A DNA stretch of 64,000 nt from Paenibacillus agaridevorans (GTDB taxonomy: Bacteria; Bacillota; Bacilli; Paenibacillales; Paenibacillaceae): the NCBI RefSeq assembly GCF_003112455.1, contig NZ_BDQX01000098.1, forward strand, positions 52,431 through 116,430. The letters run 5' to 3'. The notes below the pieces were generated by a model that saw only the letters and a program-made list of their open reading frames with translations, searched no databases and was not told the DNA's origin. The first letter of the stretch is position 1. Each line of letters opens with the position of its first letter. Positions 50,096-58,958 of the stretch are shown here, in pieces. Position numbers and translations under genes: made by a program.

Positions 50096-51583
50096 TTATC
50101 CGTTCGACAGCTCGATCCGCTCTGTCGCGATGGCATTGGTGAATTCTCGATCGTGTTCGACGAACAACAAGGTTGGCGCATAGTCCAGCAAAAGCTGCTC
50201 AATCTGCATGCGGGAGATGACGTCGATAAAGTTTAGAGGTTCATCCCAGACGTGCAGATGCGCTTGTTCGCATAAGCTTCTGGCGATCAGCACCTTCTTT
50301 TTCTGTCCGCCGCTGTATGCCGATATATCTTTTTCGAACTGCACTCTGGAGAAGTCCAGCTTACGCAAAATCGACTTGAACAAACTTTCGTCAATCCCGT
50401 AATCGCGTGCATATTGGCTCAGACTGCCGTTAAGATGTGAAGTATCCTGCGATACATAAGAGACGACAAGTCCGCTGCCTCTTCTCATCGTTCCCGTATA
50501 TTTCAGCTCCTCCCCGCAGATCAGCTTAAGCAAACTCGACTTGCCCGAGCCGTTGCGTCCCGACAATGCGATACGTTCGCCACGTTCGATGTCGAAGTTG
50601 ATTTCGCCGGTTGCGGGCGTTTCTCCATAATAGATCGATACGCGATCCAGCTCTACAAGCCTGTTTTTGTGATAGTGCAGCTGCGTCAGCTTCAGGCTGT
50701 CGGCACTTTCTACGTTTTTGAGCAGCCTGGATTTCTCTTCGATGGCATCCGATTGTCTGCTTTCAATCGATTTGGAGCGTTGCATCATTTTCGCGGCTTT
50801 ATGGCCGACGTATCCCTTGTCGATCTTCGATCCGGAATTTAATGTGCCGTTTTTCGATTTCTCCACTTCATCGGACCAGTTGCTTGTACGTTTCGCCGCC
50901 TCCGACAGCCGCTTAATATCCTTCTTCAGCTTATCGTTTTCGGCGAGCTCGAAGTTGTCTTGCCGCTTCTTATTCTCCCACCAATCAGAGAAGTTGCCTC
51001 TCTGCACCGTTATATCCGTCCGGTTGATGGACAGGATGTGATCGACGCAATTATCGAGGAAGGCACGGTCATGGGACACCAAAATATATCCTTCCTTGCC
51101 TCGCAAATATTGACTGACCAGCTCCCTCGCTTCCATATCGAGATGGTTGGTCGGCTCGTCGATTAACAAAAAATGATTGTCCTTGAGGAACAGCGCCGCA
51201 AGCAGCATCTTCGTCTGCTCCCCGTTCGACAGCGTCTCGAAGGATCGATACAGGACATCTTCGCCCACCTGCAGCAGGTTCAACTCGCGCATCAGCTTCC
51301 AATGCTCATAATCCGGAGCGATGTCTTCGACAACTTCGATCGCCATCCGACCACGGTCCTTTACCTGAAAGGGGAAGTAATCAAATTCGACGGAAGCGGA
51401 TATCGTACCCTCATACTCATGTTTGCCGAGCAACAGATTGAGAAAGGTGGTTTTCCCCCTCCCGTTGCGCCCGGTGAAGCCTAACTTCCAATTCGTATCG
51501 ATCTGGAAGCTGACGTTCTCAAAGATGGGATCGTAGCTGCCTTCGTATGCAAACGTTAATTTCGAAACTTGAATTAATGACAT
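50096..51583 (-). CDS. ABC-F ribosome-protection ATPase (Lsa/Vga type)
   Basis: A 495-residue protein with two nucleotide-binding domains and no membrane segment. NBD1 has GRNGRGKTTF, the LSNGEQTKM signature and LLIDEPTNHLD; NBD2 has GRNGSGKSSL, YSGGQKKKV and WDEPLNFID. The DEPLNxID form of the second Walker B and the linker IDKGYVGHKAAKMMQRSKSIESRQ are typical of Lsa/Vga proteins, which displace lincosamide, pleuromutilin and streptogramin A drugs from the ribosome. The ATG at 51583 has GGGAGGG eight bases upstream; a longer open frame to 51655 runs through the attenuator and is rejected. Expression appears to be controlled by the leader at 51604-51774. Confidence 0.88.
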   Translation of the reverse strand: MSLIQVSKLTFAYEGSYDPIFENVSFQIDTNWKLGFTGRNGRGKTTFLNLLLGKHEYEGTISASVEFDYFPFQVKDRGRMAIEVVEDIAPDYEHWKLMRELNLLQVGEDVLYRSFETLSNGEQTKMLLAALFLKDNHFLLIDEPTNHLDMEARELVSQYLRGKEGYILVSHDRAFLDNCVDHILSINRTDITVQRGNFSDWWENKKRQDNFELAENDKLKKDIKRLSEAAKRTSNWSDEVEKSKNGTLNSGSKIDKGYVGHKAAKMMQRSKSIESRQSDAIEEKSRLLKNVESADSLKLTQLHYHKNRLVELDRVSIYYGETPATGEINFDIERGERIALSGRNGSGKSSLLKLICGEELKYTGTMRRGSGLVVSYVSQDTSHLNGSLSQYARDYGIDESLFKSILRKLDFSRVQFEKDISAYSGGQKKKVLIARSLCEQAHLHVWDEPLNFIDVISRMQIEQLLLDYAPTLLFVEHDREFTNAIATERIELSNG

Positions 51584-51603
51584 TAAGGATTCCCTCCCGC
51601 ATG

Positions 51604-51738
51604 AAAAAAAATAAAAAAGCCGCAAGAAAGTTACTCTCTCGCAGCTCATTACCATATAACTCTAATATCCGCACCAGAATAAAGGGCGGTCATTAGAGAT
51701 ATGCCGTTGAGACTGAAGCCGATGAAGTAACTTTCTTG
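51604..51738 (-). terminator. leader attenuator of the ABC-F gene
   Basis: On the minus transcript CAAGAAAGTTACT (51738-51726) and AGTAACTTTCTTG (51635-51623) form a perfect 13-bp stem, followed by a T-rich tract (T6-A-T8, 51619-51604). The interior holds a second CTCTAAT/ATTAGAG stem. The upstream arm begins three bases after the stop of a short leader peptide, so a ribosome stalled there would prevent the terminator from forming. Confidence 0.8.
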
Positions 51739-51741
51739 AAG

Positions 51742-51774
51742 TCACGCGACAAAACAAACGGATGATGTCATCAT
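51742..51774 (-). CDS. leader peptide of the ABC-F attenuator
   Basis: A ten-residue open frame MMTSSVCFVA (ATG 51774 or 51771, stop TGA 51744-51742). It precedes the terminator arm directly and is too short for normal gene finding. The ribosome site is weak (GGGCG). The position is that of drug-sensing leader peptides in erm, cat and ABC-F genes. Confidence 0.65.
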   Translation of the reverse strand: MMTSSVCFVA

Positions 51775-51853
51775 GCGTTCGCCCATTTGTCTACTCGTAA
51801 CGATCAAGAAAATCCTACATCCTGCATTCAGCTCCATTCATGAAATTAACAGT

Positions 51854-51882
51854 AGGTTATCACAATCATGTGCCGATGACAA
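51854..51882 (-). promoter_or_regulatory. candidate promoter of the ABC-F leader
   Basis: On the minus strand TTGTCA (51877-51882) and TAACCT (51854-51859) are spaced by 17 bp, about 80 bases upstream of the leader peptide. The rest of the 290-base gap up to the SASP gene shows nothing else convincing. Confidence 0.45.
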
Positions 51883-52066
51883 CCTTTATTCTTTTATTAG
51901 GCTGGATCGGATATCATTCAAAAAAAATTTTTTGGTCAGAAAATGGCGTCATTATGCGGAAAAAGTCAATTACCATTTTTTACATGACATTTCTTTCGAA
52001 TAGGCATGTATATCTTGTTCTATCATGCACACAATAACCTCACATCCCATTAAGGAGTGATTAACA

Positions 52067-52285
52067 ATGAGCAGACAAAGTTCAAACAACCTGGTAGTAC
52101 CGCAAGCAAAAGCAGCACTGAATCAAATGAAAATGGAAGCGGCATCCTCGCTTGGCGTATCCCTCTCCCAAGATGGATACAACGGCAACCTGACAACTCG
52201 TGAAGCTGGTTCCATCGGCGGTTACATCACGAAAAAATTGGTCCAAATCGCCGAGCAACAAATCGGCGGCGGCCAACGTTTCTAG
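52067..52285 (+). CDS. alpha/beta-type small acid-soluble spore protein
   Basis: A 72-residue SASP that coats spore DNA and protects it from UV and heat. NNLVVPQAKAALNQMKMEAASSLGV and GNLTTREAGSIGGYITKKLVQIAE are the two conserved helix regions; the T-x-E-G germination protease site of the family is represented by the segment between ALNQMKMEAAS. RBS TAAGGAG is eight bases before the ATG. A sigma-G promoter is expected, but I could not place a convincing one. Confidence 0.95.
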   Translation: MSRQSSNNLVVPQAKAALNQMKMEAASSLGVSLSQDGYNGNLTTREAGSIGGYITKKLVQIAEQQIGGGQRF

Positions 52286-52411
52286 AAGTCGGCGACGAGC
52301 AGGATAATCAAGGTGAAACGGCTGTCGCCGCCCTTTGGCGGCGCAGCAACTTTCATCCTGGGAATTATAGGTCCAGTATGGCGTAAACCTATACTTTCTA
52401 TAATTCAAGAA

Positions 52412-52440
52412 GGCAGCCGGATTACCGGCTGCCTTTCTTA
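52412..52440. terminator. terminator between the SASP and HAD genes
   Basis: GGCAGCCGG-ATTA-CCGGCTGCC is a perfect 9-bp stem followed by TTTCTT. It serves the convergent genes. A smaller GCCGCC-CTTT-GGCGGC hairpin lies about 80 bases upstream. Confidence 0.85.
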
Positions 52441-52962
52441 TGCGTGTATAATGCTGCGATCCCGCAGCCCGTTAACAGCTTCCAGCAAGCCGGAGAATAC
52501 ATAATCCGGATCAATGCCGGAAGGAAGGTTGTCGCCAATAAATACCGTATGAACGCCTGCGCTGCGTCCCGCCATTATATCGGTGTCACGATCACCGACC
52601 ATGAAGCTTGCTTTACGGTCAATATCGTACTTTTTGATCAGCTCAAGCAGCATGCCCGGTTTGGGCTTGCGGCAGGAGCAGCCCGCATGCGGCTTATGCG
52701 TGCAATAACGAGCTTCCACAATATCGCCGCCTTCTTCACGAATAAGAGTAACCATGTAGCCATTTATGCTTCTGAGAGCCGATTTGGTCATGAAGCCCAA
52801 CCCGACGCCTCCCTGATTCGATGCCACGAATACGCCGAAGCCCATGTCGTTTAACGCTTTTATCGCCTCCGTTACGCCAGGCAGCAACTGGAATTCGGAT
52901 TTTCGGTTGATGTTCCCACCTTTATTGATGACTCCGTCGCGATCCAAAATAAAGGCCTTCAT
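52438..52962 (-). CDS. HAD-IIIA phosphatase, GmhB-like
   Basis: A 174-residue phosphatase of the histidinol/heptose-bisphosphate type. DRDGVIN (nucleophile Asp8 and acid Asp10), VASNQGGV, the zinc-binding CTHKPHAGCSCRKP and GDRDTDIMAG are all present, as in D-glycero-D-manno-heptose-1,7-bisphosphate 7-phosphatase. In Gram-positive bacteria such enzymes supply heptose for S-layer glycans or dephosphorylate other sugars; there are no heptose genes nearby. An AAAGGAG box lies 14 bases before the ATG, which is longer than usual. Confidence 0.86.
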   Translation of the reverse strand: MKAFILDRDGVINKGGNINRKSEFQLLPGVTEAIKALNDMGFGVFVASNQGGVGLGFMTKSALRSINGYMVTLIREEGGDIVEARYCTHKPHAGCSCRKPKPGMLLELIKKYDIDRKASFMVGDRDTDIMAGRSAGVHTVFIGDNLPSGIDPDYVFSGLLEAVNGLRDRSIIHA

Positions 52963-53136
52963 GCTTGTGGTGTTCGCTCCTTTTATTTAAGGGGATTAAT
53001 TAGTAAATGGTTTGCCAGTCCGCTCATAAACAGCTATCGTTTGTCTGTTATAAGTTTCTCCTATAAAGATGCCATCAATTCTTTCCGGCCTATCGTTCAG
53101 AAAGGAACGCCCGGTCAGGACGCTCCTCAAAATGAC

Positions 53137-55533
53137 TTATGATTGTCTTTGAATCAAATAATGGAGCAGATGCGCCAAAAAGGCCGAATCACGAGGAAGT
53201 TCGTTCAGAGCTTCCGACGCAAGACAAAAATGCTCCCACATGGTCTTCGTTGCACCGTCTTTGCCAAACAACGTCACGAACGTCGAGCTGCTATTGCTCT
53301 CGTCCTGTCCAACCGGCTTGCCAAGCATGGCGACGTTACCCTCGGCGTCAAGCAAGTCGTCCTTGATTTGGAACGCGATGCCGGCATGATAAGCGTATTT
53401 CTTTAACGCTTGAATTTCCTTCTCATCCGCTCCGGCGAGAATGGCAGGCATAAGGAGCGATGCTTCGAATGCGATACCTGTTTTGTAATAACATAAGATG
53501 TTAAGCTCTTCGAGCGTAAGAGCCTGACCGCGCGTGCGCAGATCCATCTCTTGGCCTCGGCACATATCGGCCGCCTTCGAAGAGGAATATTGGATCAATT
53601 GCAGGACGGATTTCGGCGAGAAGCCGGTCAACGAAGATTGCTCCTCGATAGCCTTCTGGATCAGGAACAGACCGGTCAGCTCGGCTGTTGCGCTATTGTG
53701 CACGAGGTGAAGCGTCGGTTTTCCTCTGCGGGAGGAGGAATTATCTTGCGTCGGCAAGTCGTCGAAGATGAGCGACGCCGTATGCATATATTCGAGCGAA
53801 CGGATAAGCGGAGCGATCGAGGACGGCGATAAGCCGTATTCCTCTACGCACATCACCCATGCGACAATGGGCCGTATTCGCTTTCCGGAGCCTTCGAGAC
53901 TATAGTTGGCCGCATCGGTTAAGGATTCGCCGAGTATTTCGGATCCTCCCTGCGCTTGTAACGGCAGAAGTGCATTGATCTCTTCGCGTAAGCCTTTAAC
54001 GGTTTCGGAAAATCGTTCTTTCTGTTCGCGATTGGAGCGCAGCGTGGACACCATCTGTTCCCGAAGCAGTTTATCGAAAAAATCGACGCGATCGGCCTTT
54101 TGTATAAGACGTTCCAGCATATTGTCGAAAGAGGCATCGCCTACGGCGAATACGCGCATGAACGACTGATAGGTGTCCACTCCGACTTTTTGCTTAAACC
54201 GCTTAATCCCGCCGATCGCCCTCTCTAGAATGACCTTGCGGGCAGTGGGTTGCGACCGATACACCCGATGGATCAAGTGAGCCACTACAGCCCAGTATAA
54301 TTCAAAAGGATTAAGCAGATCAGGACGTTCGCGATGGTTGCTCCAATAGTAGGTGTATGGCGTTACAGCGCCTGCCGCCAAATCATCGTACATATCCGCG
54401 AAATCGTCAGCCAATTGGTTATATAGGCCGAAATAGAATGTTCGCTGATCGAAGGCCTCGTCCTCTTGCGCGCCGATAACCGAACGGACGATCAGCCGTG
54501 AGGATGCTGATTTAATAATGATTGGCAGCAGCAATTCTTCGTTCGTGTAATTCGATACTTTCGGCGATTTATCCCGATCGATGTCCTGGGATTGGAAGAA
54601 AACATAAGACTGCTCGTAGAAAATGGGCAGAGACTCCGGGTTCTGATGTTTCCTGATCGTCTCAAACGCTTCGCGGAGCTCGCCATGCACATATTGGATC
54701 AGACCGGCGTTGTTCCCCGTCCAATTCTTGACATCCGGCACGGAGCCGTGCAATAGTGTGTGACGAATCATGCGCGCATATTGCGATTTCTCCGCGTCGT
54801 CAAGTACACCGGAATCCATTAAATCGTCAATGAACGGATAAGTTAATCCATAGGAATACCCTAATCGAATGCCTTGATCCAGTCGGCGAGAACGTTCGGC
54901 GGGCGGTATATGATCGTCCATGTCATCCATGACGTGAAGGACGACGCCGATCATGATTTTGATCAGTTTGCGTACCGCGTGCTCTGCATTCATCTCGGGC
55001 GGAATGCGATCGGAAACTCGTCTAAGTTTGTTGATCGCCCAAATGACGGCCAACTCGACACCCTCCCGCTGCGCCCAACGGTAGATCCCGGCTAGACTCA
55101 TATGTTCTGGAATCCCTTTGCTGTCGTTCGATGAATCTGATGAAGGAATCAGATGCTGCTTCAGGAAGGCGACCAACTTTTCAATTCGCCTCTGCGTGCT
55201 GGGCGATGCAAGGTCTTTGCCAAGATCGCGCATGTACATATAAGTAACGCTGCGTTCCAGATAGTCGTCAAGCCCGCCTGTCAGCCGCTGCCATCGCAGA
55301 AATTTTCCGTAATCCTTGTAATCGGGTTTGCGGCCCGCCAGTGATAAAGCGGATTGCCAAGCAGAAGGTTTGATAAGCTCCTTCTCCCATAACCGGAAAT
55401 CCGTCAAAAGCGTATCCCTGTAAGATTTATGTCCAAGCTCTTCTTGCAGCAGCGCCAGGTAATGGGCGGCTTTGCGTTCCGCATTCGTATACCAGCTATC
55501 GGCAAGTTCTGTCTTCGTATTTAATTGATTCAT
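53137..55533 (-). CDS. two-domain isoprenoid synthase (N-terminal class I domain plus polyprenyl synthetase)
   Basis: A 798-residue protein. The C-terminal 300 residues are a farnesyl/geranylgeranyl diphosphate synthase: GKRIRPIVAW, DDLPTQDNSSSRRGKPTLH (first Asp-rich motif, near 590) and FQIKDDLLD (second, near 722). The N-terminal 480 residues are all-helical with their own Asp-rich segments, DDMDDH, YPFIDDLMDSG (about 236-246) and NQLADDFADMYDD (about 370-382), in the order expected of a second class I terpenoid synthase fold. Ordinary prenyl synthases are 290-350 residues, so this is a fusion. It could make a prenyl diphosphate in one half and transform it in the other. No partner genes are adjacent. 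Confidence 0.8.
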   Translation of the reverse strand: MNQLNTKTELADSWYTNAERKAAHYLALLQEELGHKSYRDTLLTDFRLWEKELIKPSAWQSALSLAGRKPDYKDYGKFLRWQRLTGGLDDYLERSVTYMYMRDLGKDLASPSTQRRIEKLVAFLKQHLIPSSDSSNDSKGIPEHMSLAGIYRWAQREGVELAVIWAINKLRRVSDRIPPEMNAEHAVRKLIKIMIGVVLHVMDDMDDHIPPAERSRRLDQGIRLGYSYGLTYPFIDDLMDSGVLDDAEKSQYARMIRHTLLHGSVPDVKNWTGNNAGLIQYVHGELREAFETIRKHQNPESLPIFYEQSYVFFQSQDIDRDKSPKVSNYTNEELLLPIIIKSASSRLIVRSVIGAQEDEAFDQRTFYFGLYNQLADDFADMYDDLAAGAVTPYTYYWSNHRERPDLLNPFELYWAVVAHLIHRVYRSQPTARKVILERAIGGIKRFKQKVGVDTYQSFMRVFAVGDASFDNMLERLIQKADRVDFFDKLLREQMVSTLRSNREQKERFSETVKGLREEINALLPLQAQGGSEILGESLTDAANYSLEGSGKRIRPIVAWVMCVEEYGLSPSSIAPLIRSLEYMHTASLIFDDLPTQDNSSSRRGKPTLHLVHNSATAELTGLFLIQKAIEEQSSLTGFSPKSVLQLIQYSSSKAADMCRGQEMDLRTRGQALTLEELNILCYYKTGIAFEASLLMPAILAGADEKEIQALKKYAYHAGIAFQIKDDLLDAEGNVAMLGKPVGQDESNSSSTFVTLFGKDGATKTMWEHFCLASEALNELPRDSAFLAHLLHYLIQRQS

Positions 55534-55651
55534 CTCGGAAACGCCCCTTAATTGTTGCCCTTAATCATACTCGCGCTTCGGCAAGTAGTTGAGTATACGC
55601 GCTCACCCTCAGCCGGGTTGCTATTAAATATTGTATAAGTTATTGCGCTAT

Positions 55652-55691
55652 AAAAAAACCGACCTCGGAAGGGGATTTCTTCTTTGGTCGG
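55652..55691 (-). terminator. terminator of the MORN-repeat gene
   Basis: CCGACC (55659-55664) pairs with GGTCGG (55686-55691); seven A at 55652-55658 give U7 on the minus strand. Confidence 0.75.
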
Positions 55692-55699
55692 CGATATGG

Positions 55700-57667
55700 C
55701 TATTTATAGTATTTCCCGTTGCCTTTTGCAAATGCTTCGACGACGACGTCGGCATCCGCTTGTTCGTAGGTAATGGCTGCGCGTGCATAAATGTCCTCAT
55801 AATCGTAAGTGACATAGACATAACATTGTTCGACTCCGACTACATCGCCCCAACGCATCTGCGCAACATGATTCATTAGCTTGGCTTTGGCTTCCTTGGA
55901 CAACCCGTTAAACAACTCTGCGTCTTCTTCTGTTTCAAGCTCGATAAACATCATCGCTTCCGTGCTGTCCAGATTATAATCATTTACGTAATAACCGTCG
56001 ATATAGCTGTAAAAAGAGTTCCGAAGCAGCTGCTTAATAGTGGTATCTTCGGTAACGGGCGGAGGTTCTTCGCCAATATACTCGTCCGCTACCCAGTAAC
56101 CCGCATTGGATATGGTATTGTCGGCATGTCGGATAAATCCGTATCCGTCCATATTGCCTTCATATACTTCTCCGATATAGCGTATGCCGTCTTCCAAATA
56201 GAAAATGCCTACCCCTGTTATGTTGCCGTTCGTCAATTCGCCCCGATAATATTTGGTACTGCCGTCGGAATAAACGGTTCCACTGTCGTGAGCCTCGTTG
56301 TGATAAAAATATCCTACATATCCCAATTTTCCGTCGTAGTATTGCTTGCCAATATAACGTCCGTCATTCAGCCACTCCCCGTCATAATCCAGCTTGCCAT
56401 CGGTATAGAATTTGCCTGAGCCATTGTAGTAACCTCTCTCGAAGGAGCCGATATAATAATTTCTTGGCGCTTCGTAATAAGTTCCGTGGCCGTGCAGCGC
56501 ATCCCTTTTAAACTGTCCGTTATAACGTAGCGAGCCATCCGCATTGAACCACTTGCCGATCCCTTCGCGCATGCCGTCGACAAACGATCCCTCATAATAC
56601 GAGCCTCCGCTATACACCATTTTGCCTTCGCCTTGAGGTCGATTATTTAGGAACGGTCCATCGTAATAAGAGGTGGTATCCTCTACATCGTACATAATGC
56701 CATTGCCCTCGACGATCCCGTTGTTGAAGTCGCCCTCGTAGAACAACGTCCCTTTGTATAACAAGCGTCCCTTACCGTTAGGAACCCCATCTTTCTGATC
56801 GCCGAAGTATTTCGTGTCGTTCGAATACAAATATTCGAAGTTGTAGGAGGTAACGGTGCTGTTGATGGATACCGTTCTCGTTTCAGCATCCCACTCCACG
56901 CTCCTCCCGGTAGCTTCTCCGATAAAGCGCAGCGGAACCATCGTGTTTCCGGACATGAGGATGGGTGCAGAAGGAAGCGCTACGGGCTGTCCGCTTACGG
57001 AAGCGTTTTTGCTGTCGATGACCAGCTTCAGTTCCAGCTTCTCTTTGGTTCCCGTTACCGTGCGCGTAGCACCATCCCAGCCTACTTCAAGTCCGAATTG
57101 CTCGAACAGCGGACGGAATTGCACCATGGTGGATCCTTCGACGATTACAGGATCGATCCCGAATTCGGCAAGCTCTCCATCGATATAGATTTTGATGGGA
57201 GCCGAGCTGCTGCTTTCGGAGTTATCGTCCAGATCTATTTTCGTGACGACGGTGACGCCCTTCTCTTTTAATTGTTCCACGACGTATTGGCCTTCCTCAT
57301 TGAGAGAGCCGCTGTCTATGTAAAGAAATTGAAGCGATTCGATCGACGAAAGCGCAGTAATGTCGAGCTTGTCATGGGTGTTCATGATGAATATTTGCGT
57401 CAGATACAAAGCATGCTCCAATCCTTTGAGAGACTGGATTTCCTCCGTGTCATCGAGAGACAACGAATGAATGATCGAAATCTCATCCTCCGTAACGGGC
57501 TCCTTCTCCGGCAATCCCAGCTCATAACGAATATCGTCCTGCAAAGCCTTGTCCATCGTTAATTTAGACAAAGCGTGGGTTGTGTCCGAGAAACTCCATG
57601 CGAAGCTTCCCGCGGCGATTGCGCATGCAATCGCGAGCTTGCTTAATTTGCCGAATTTACGAAACAA
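55700..57667 (-). CDS. exported protein with copper-amine-oxidase-like N domain and MORN repeats
   Basis: A 655-residue secreted protein. A signal peptide (about 1-33) is followed by a leucine-rich-like stretch (34-130), a copper-amine-oxidase-N-type domain often found in Paenibacillus surface proteins (PIKIYIDGELAEFG to RTVSI, about 155-270) and then about ten MORN repeats (about 275-530) with recurring YxGxF/W and GxGK units such as GNGIMYD, GEGKMVY, GIGKWFN and GSGKFYT. A C-terminal acidic helical domain closes it. MORN repeats are usually membrane- or lipid-associated, so a cell-surface scaffold is likely. The TTG start at 57667 has GGAGGG 11 bases upstream. Confidence 0.82.
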   Translation of the reverse strand: MFRKFGKLSKLAIACAIAAGSFAWSFSDTTHALSKLTMDKALQDDIRYELGLPEKEPVTEDEISIIHSLSLDDTEEIQSLKGLEHALYLTQIFIMNTHDKLDITALSSIESLQFLYIDSGSLNEEGQYVVEQLKEKGVTVVTKIDLDDNSESSSSAPIKIYIDGELAEFGIDPVIVEGSTMVQFRPLFEQFGLEVGWDGATRTVTGTKEKLELKLVIDSKNASVSGQPVALPSAPILMSGNTMVPLRFIGEATGRSVEWDAETRTVSINSTVTSYNFEYLYSNDTKYFGDQKDGVPNGKGRLLYKGTLFYEGDFNNGIVEGNGIMYDVEDTTSYYDGPFLNNRPQGEGKMVYSGGSYYEGSFVDGMREGIGKWFNADGSLRYNGQFKRDALHGHGTYYEAPRNYYIGSFERGYYNGSGKFYTDGKLDYDGEWLNDGRYIGKQYYDGKLGYVGYFYHNEAHDSGTVYSDGSTKYYRGELTNGNITGVGIFYLEDGIRYIGEVYEGNMDGYGFIRHADNTISNAGYWVADEYIGEEPPPVTEDTTIKQLLRNSFYSYIDGYYVNDYNLDSTEAMMFIELETEEDAELFNGLSKEAKAKLMNHVAQMRWGDVVGVEQCYVYVTYDYEDIYARAAITYEQADADVVVEAFAKGNGKYYK

Positions 57668-57825
57668 TGAAATTCCACCCTCCGACGAAAAATAGGATAT
57701 TTGAACTACTTGAAGTTAAATACGAGATGTAAGCCGAAATTCCTTCCAAACTTGGACGGTGTTAGTAAATATTTTTGTGAAGAAATGCCTTGACTTTAAA
57801 TGCGTCTGCTTTTATATAAAACGTG

Positions 57826-57850
57826 AAAAAACCACCCTCGCGGGCGGTTT
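57826..57850 (-). terminator. terminator of the ROK kinase gene
   Basis: AAACCACCC-TCGC-GGGCGGTTT, a 9-bp stem with one mismatch, with an A run on the left that gives a U tract on the minus strand. The rest of the 278-base gap shows no gene. Confidence 0.75.
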
Positions 57851-57940
57851 AGAAGTTGATATTTCTATAGGGAATCTTGTTTCCTACATACAAAAAATGC
57901 ATGGATAACGTGCCTTCCGTCATTCCACACCATTACTTAA

Positions 57941-57967
57941 CGACATTAACCATTATCGACATTAACC
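57941..57967. repeat. short direct repeat across the ROK stop codon
   Basis: CGACATTAACC occurs at 57941-57951 and 57957-57967. The first copy holds the stop codon; the duplication changes only the last few residues of the protein. Confidence 0.5.
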
Positions 57968-58845
57968 GAGGACTTCCTCCAAGCCTCGACGCCGAGCGCC
58001 AAGGATCCGCATAATGCCGCATTATCGCCAAGTCCAGGAGAAACGATATAATTGTTTATGTCATTAACTATATCATTAACTTGAACATACCCGTTCAGAT
58101 TCCGTTGCACTTCTTGCCGTATGAGCGGCAGAAGCTGCTTCTGATGCATGACGCCTCCCCCAAGGATGATCCGTTTCGGAGAAAGCAGCAATATCGTCGA
58201 TGTGACGGCTTGTCCGATATAGTAGGCTTCCATCTCCCAAGCCGGATGGTCCGGGGCAAGCTCGCTGCCCTTTACTCCCCACCTTTTTTCGAGCGACGGT
58301 CCTGCCGCCAGGCCCTCCAGGCAATCTCCATGGTAGGGGCAAGCACCTTCGTAACGATCGTCCGGATGACGTCTCGGCAAAATATGCCCGCCTTCCGGAT
58401 GAGCCAAGCCGTGCACAAGCCGTCCCTCCGAGTAAACGCCCACGCCGATGCCGGTACCGATCGTGAAGTAGACGCAGCTATCCAGTCCGGCCGCGGCTCC
58501 CCATACCGCTTCGCCATATGCGGCAGCGTTAACATCCGTGTCCCATCCCATTGGCACATCAAAGCTTTCCTTTAATGTGGCTAGGAACGGAAATCCGGAC
58601 CACCCTGGCTTCGGTGTCGTCGTTACGTAACCGTACGTCTTGCTTGCGGGGTCAATATCGATTGGGCCGAATGTCCCAATGCCAATGGCTTCAACGTCTT
58701 TGTTTCGGAAGTAGTCGATAATGGCCGCCATGACTTTCTCCGGCTCCTCCGTGGGGAAGCTGATCCGGTCTTCGATTACGCCTTGTTCATTGCCGATGCC
58801 GCACACGAATTTCGTGCCGCCTCCTTCAATGGCTCCGATTCTCAT
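57946..58845 (-). CDS. ROK-family fructokinase
   Basis: A 299-residue sugar kinase. The phosphate-binding IEGGGTKFVCG at the start, TDVNAAAYGE, FTIGTGIGVGV (the GTGxG adenosine site), the ROK zinc motif in HGDCLEGLAAGPS with GGHILPRRHPDD, and ILGGGVMHQ fit the GmuE/ScrK fructokinase group. It phosphorylates fructose at C6 in the cytoplasm. It stands alone between the kdp genes and the MORN gene, so it probably serves general fructose supply. Confidence 0.9.
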   Translation of the reverse strand: MRIGAIEGGGTKFVCGIGNEQGVIEDRISFPTEEPEKVMAAIIDYFRNKDVEAIGIGTFGPIDIDPASKTYGYVTTTPKPGWSGFPFLATLKESFDVPMGWDTDVNAAAYGEAVWGAAAGLDSCVYFTIGTGIGVGVYSEGRLVHGLAHPEGGHILPRRHPDDRYEGACPYHGDCLEGLAAGPSLEKRWGVKGSELAPDHPAWEMEAYYIGQAVTSTILLLSPKRIILGGGVMHQKQLLPLIRQEVQRNLNGYVQVNDIVNDINNYIVSPGLGDNAALCGSLALGVEAWRKSSVNVDNG

Positions 58846-58887
58846 CGTTGTTCATCCTCCTGTTTCGTTCATGTTACAACAAAATGA

Positions 58888-58903
58888 CTGTCCGAGCGGA
58901 CAG
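58888..58903 (-). terminator. hairpin after kdpE
   Basis: CTGTCC-GAGC-GGACAG, a perfect 6-bp stem, with a short T run on the minus strand; it would end the kdp transcript. Confidence 0.5.
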
Positions 58904-58958
58904 CCAGGTCACTTCTTCCATCTAGCCATAAAAAACGCTAATTGTCTATCCTTAATGC

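Noticed and set aside
51584-51655. An N-terminal extension of the ABC-F protein starting at 51655
   Set aside because: The extension is translated from the terminator stem and T tract and has no ribosome site, while ATG 51583 has a strong one.
51980-52030. A sigma-G promoter for the SASP gene
   Set aside because: ACATG and CATGTATA are 18 bp apart, but the -10 differs from CATWHTA at several positions and other pairs have wrong spacing, so I could not support a call.
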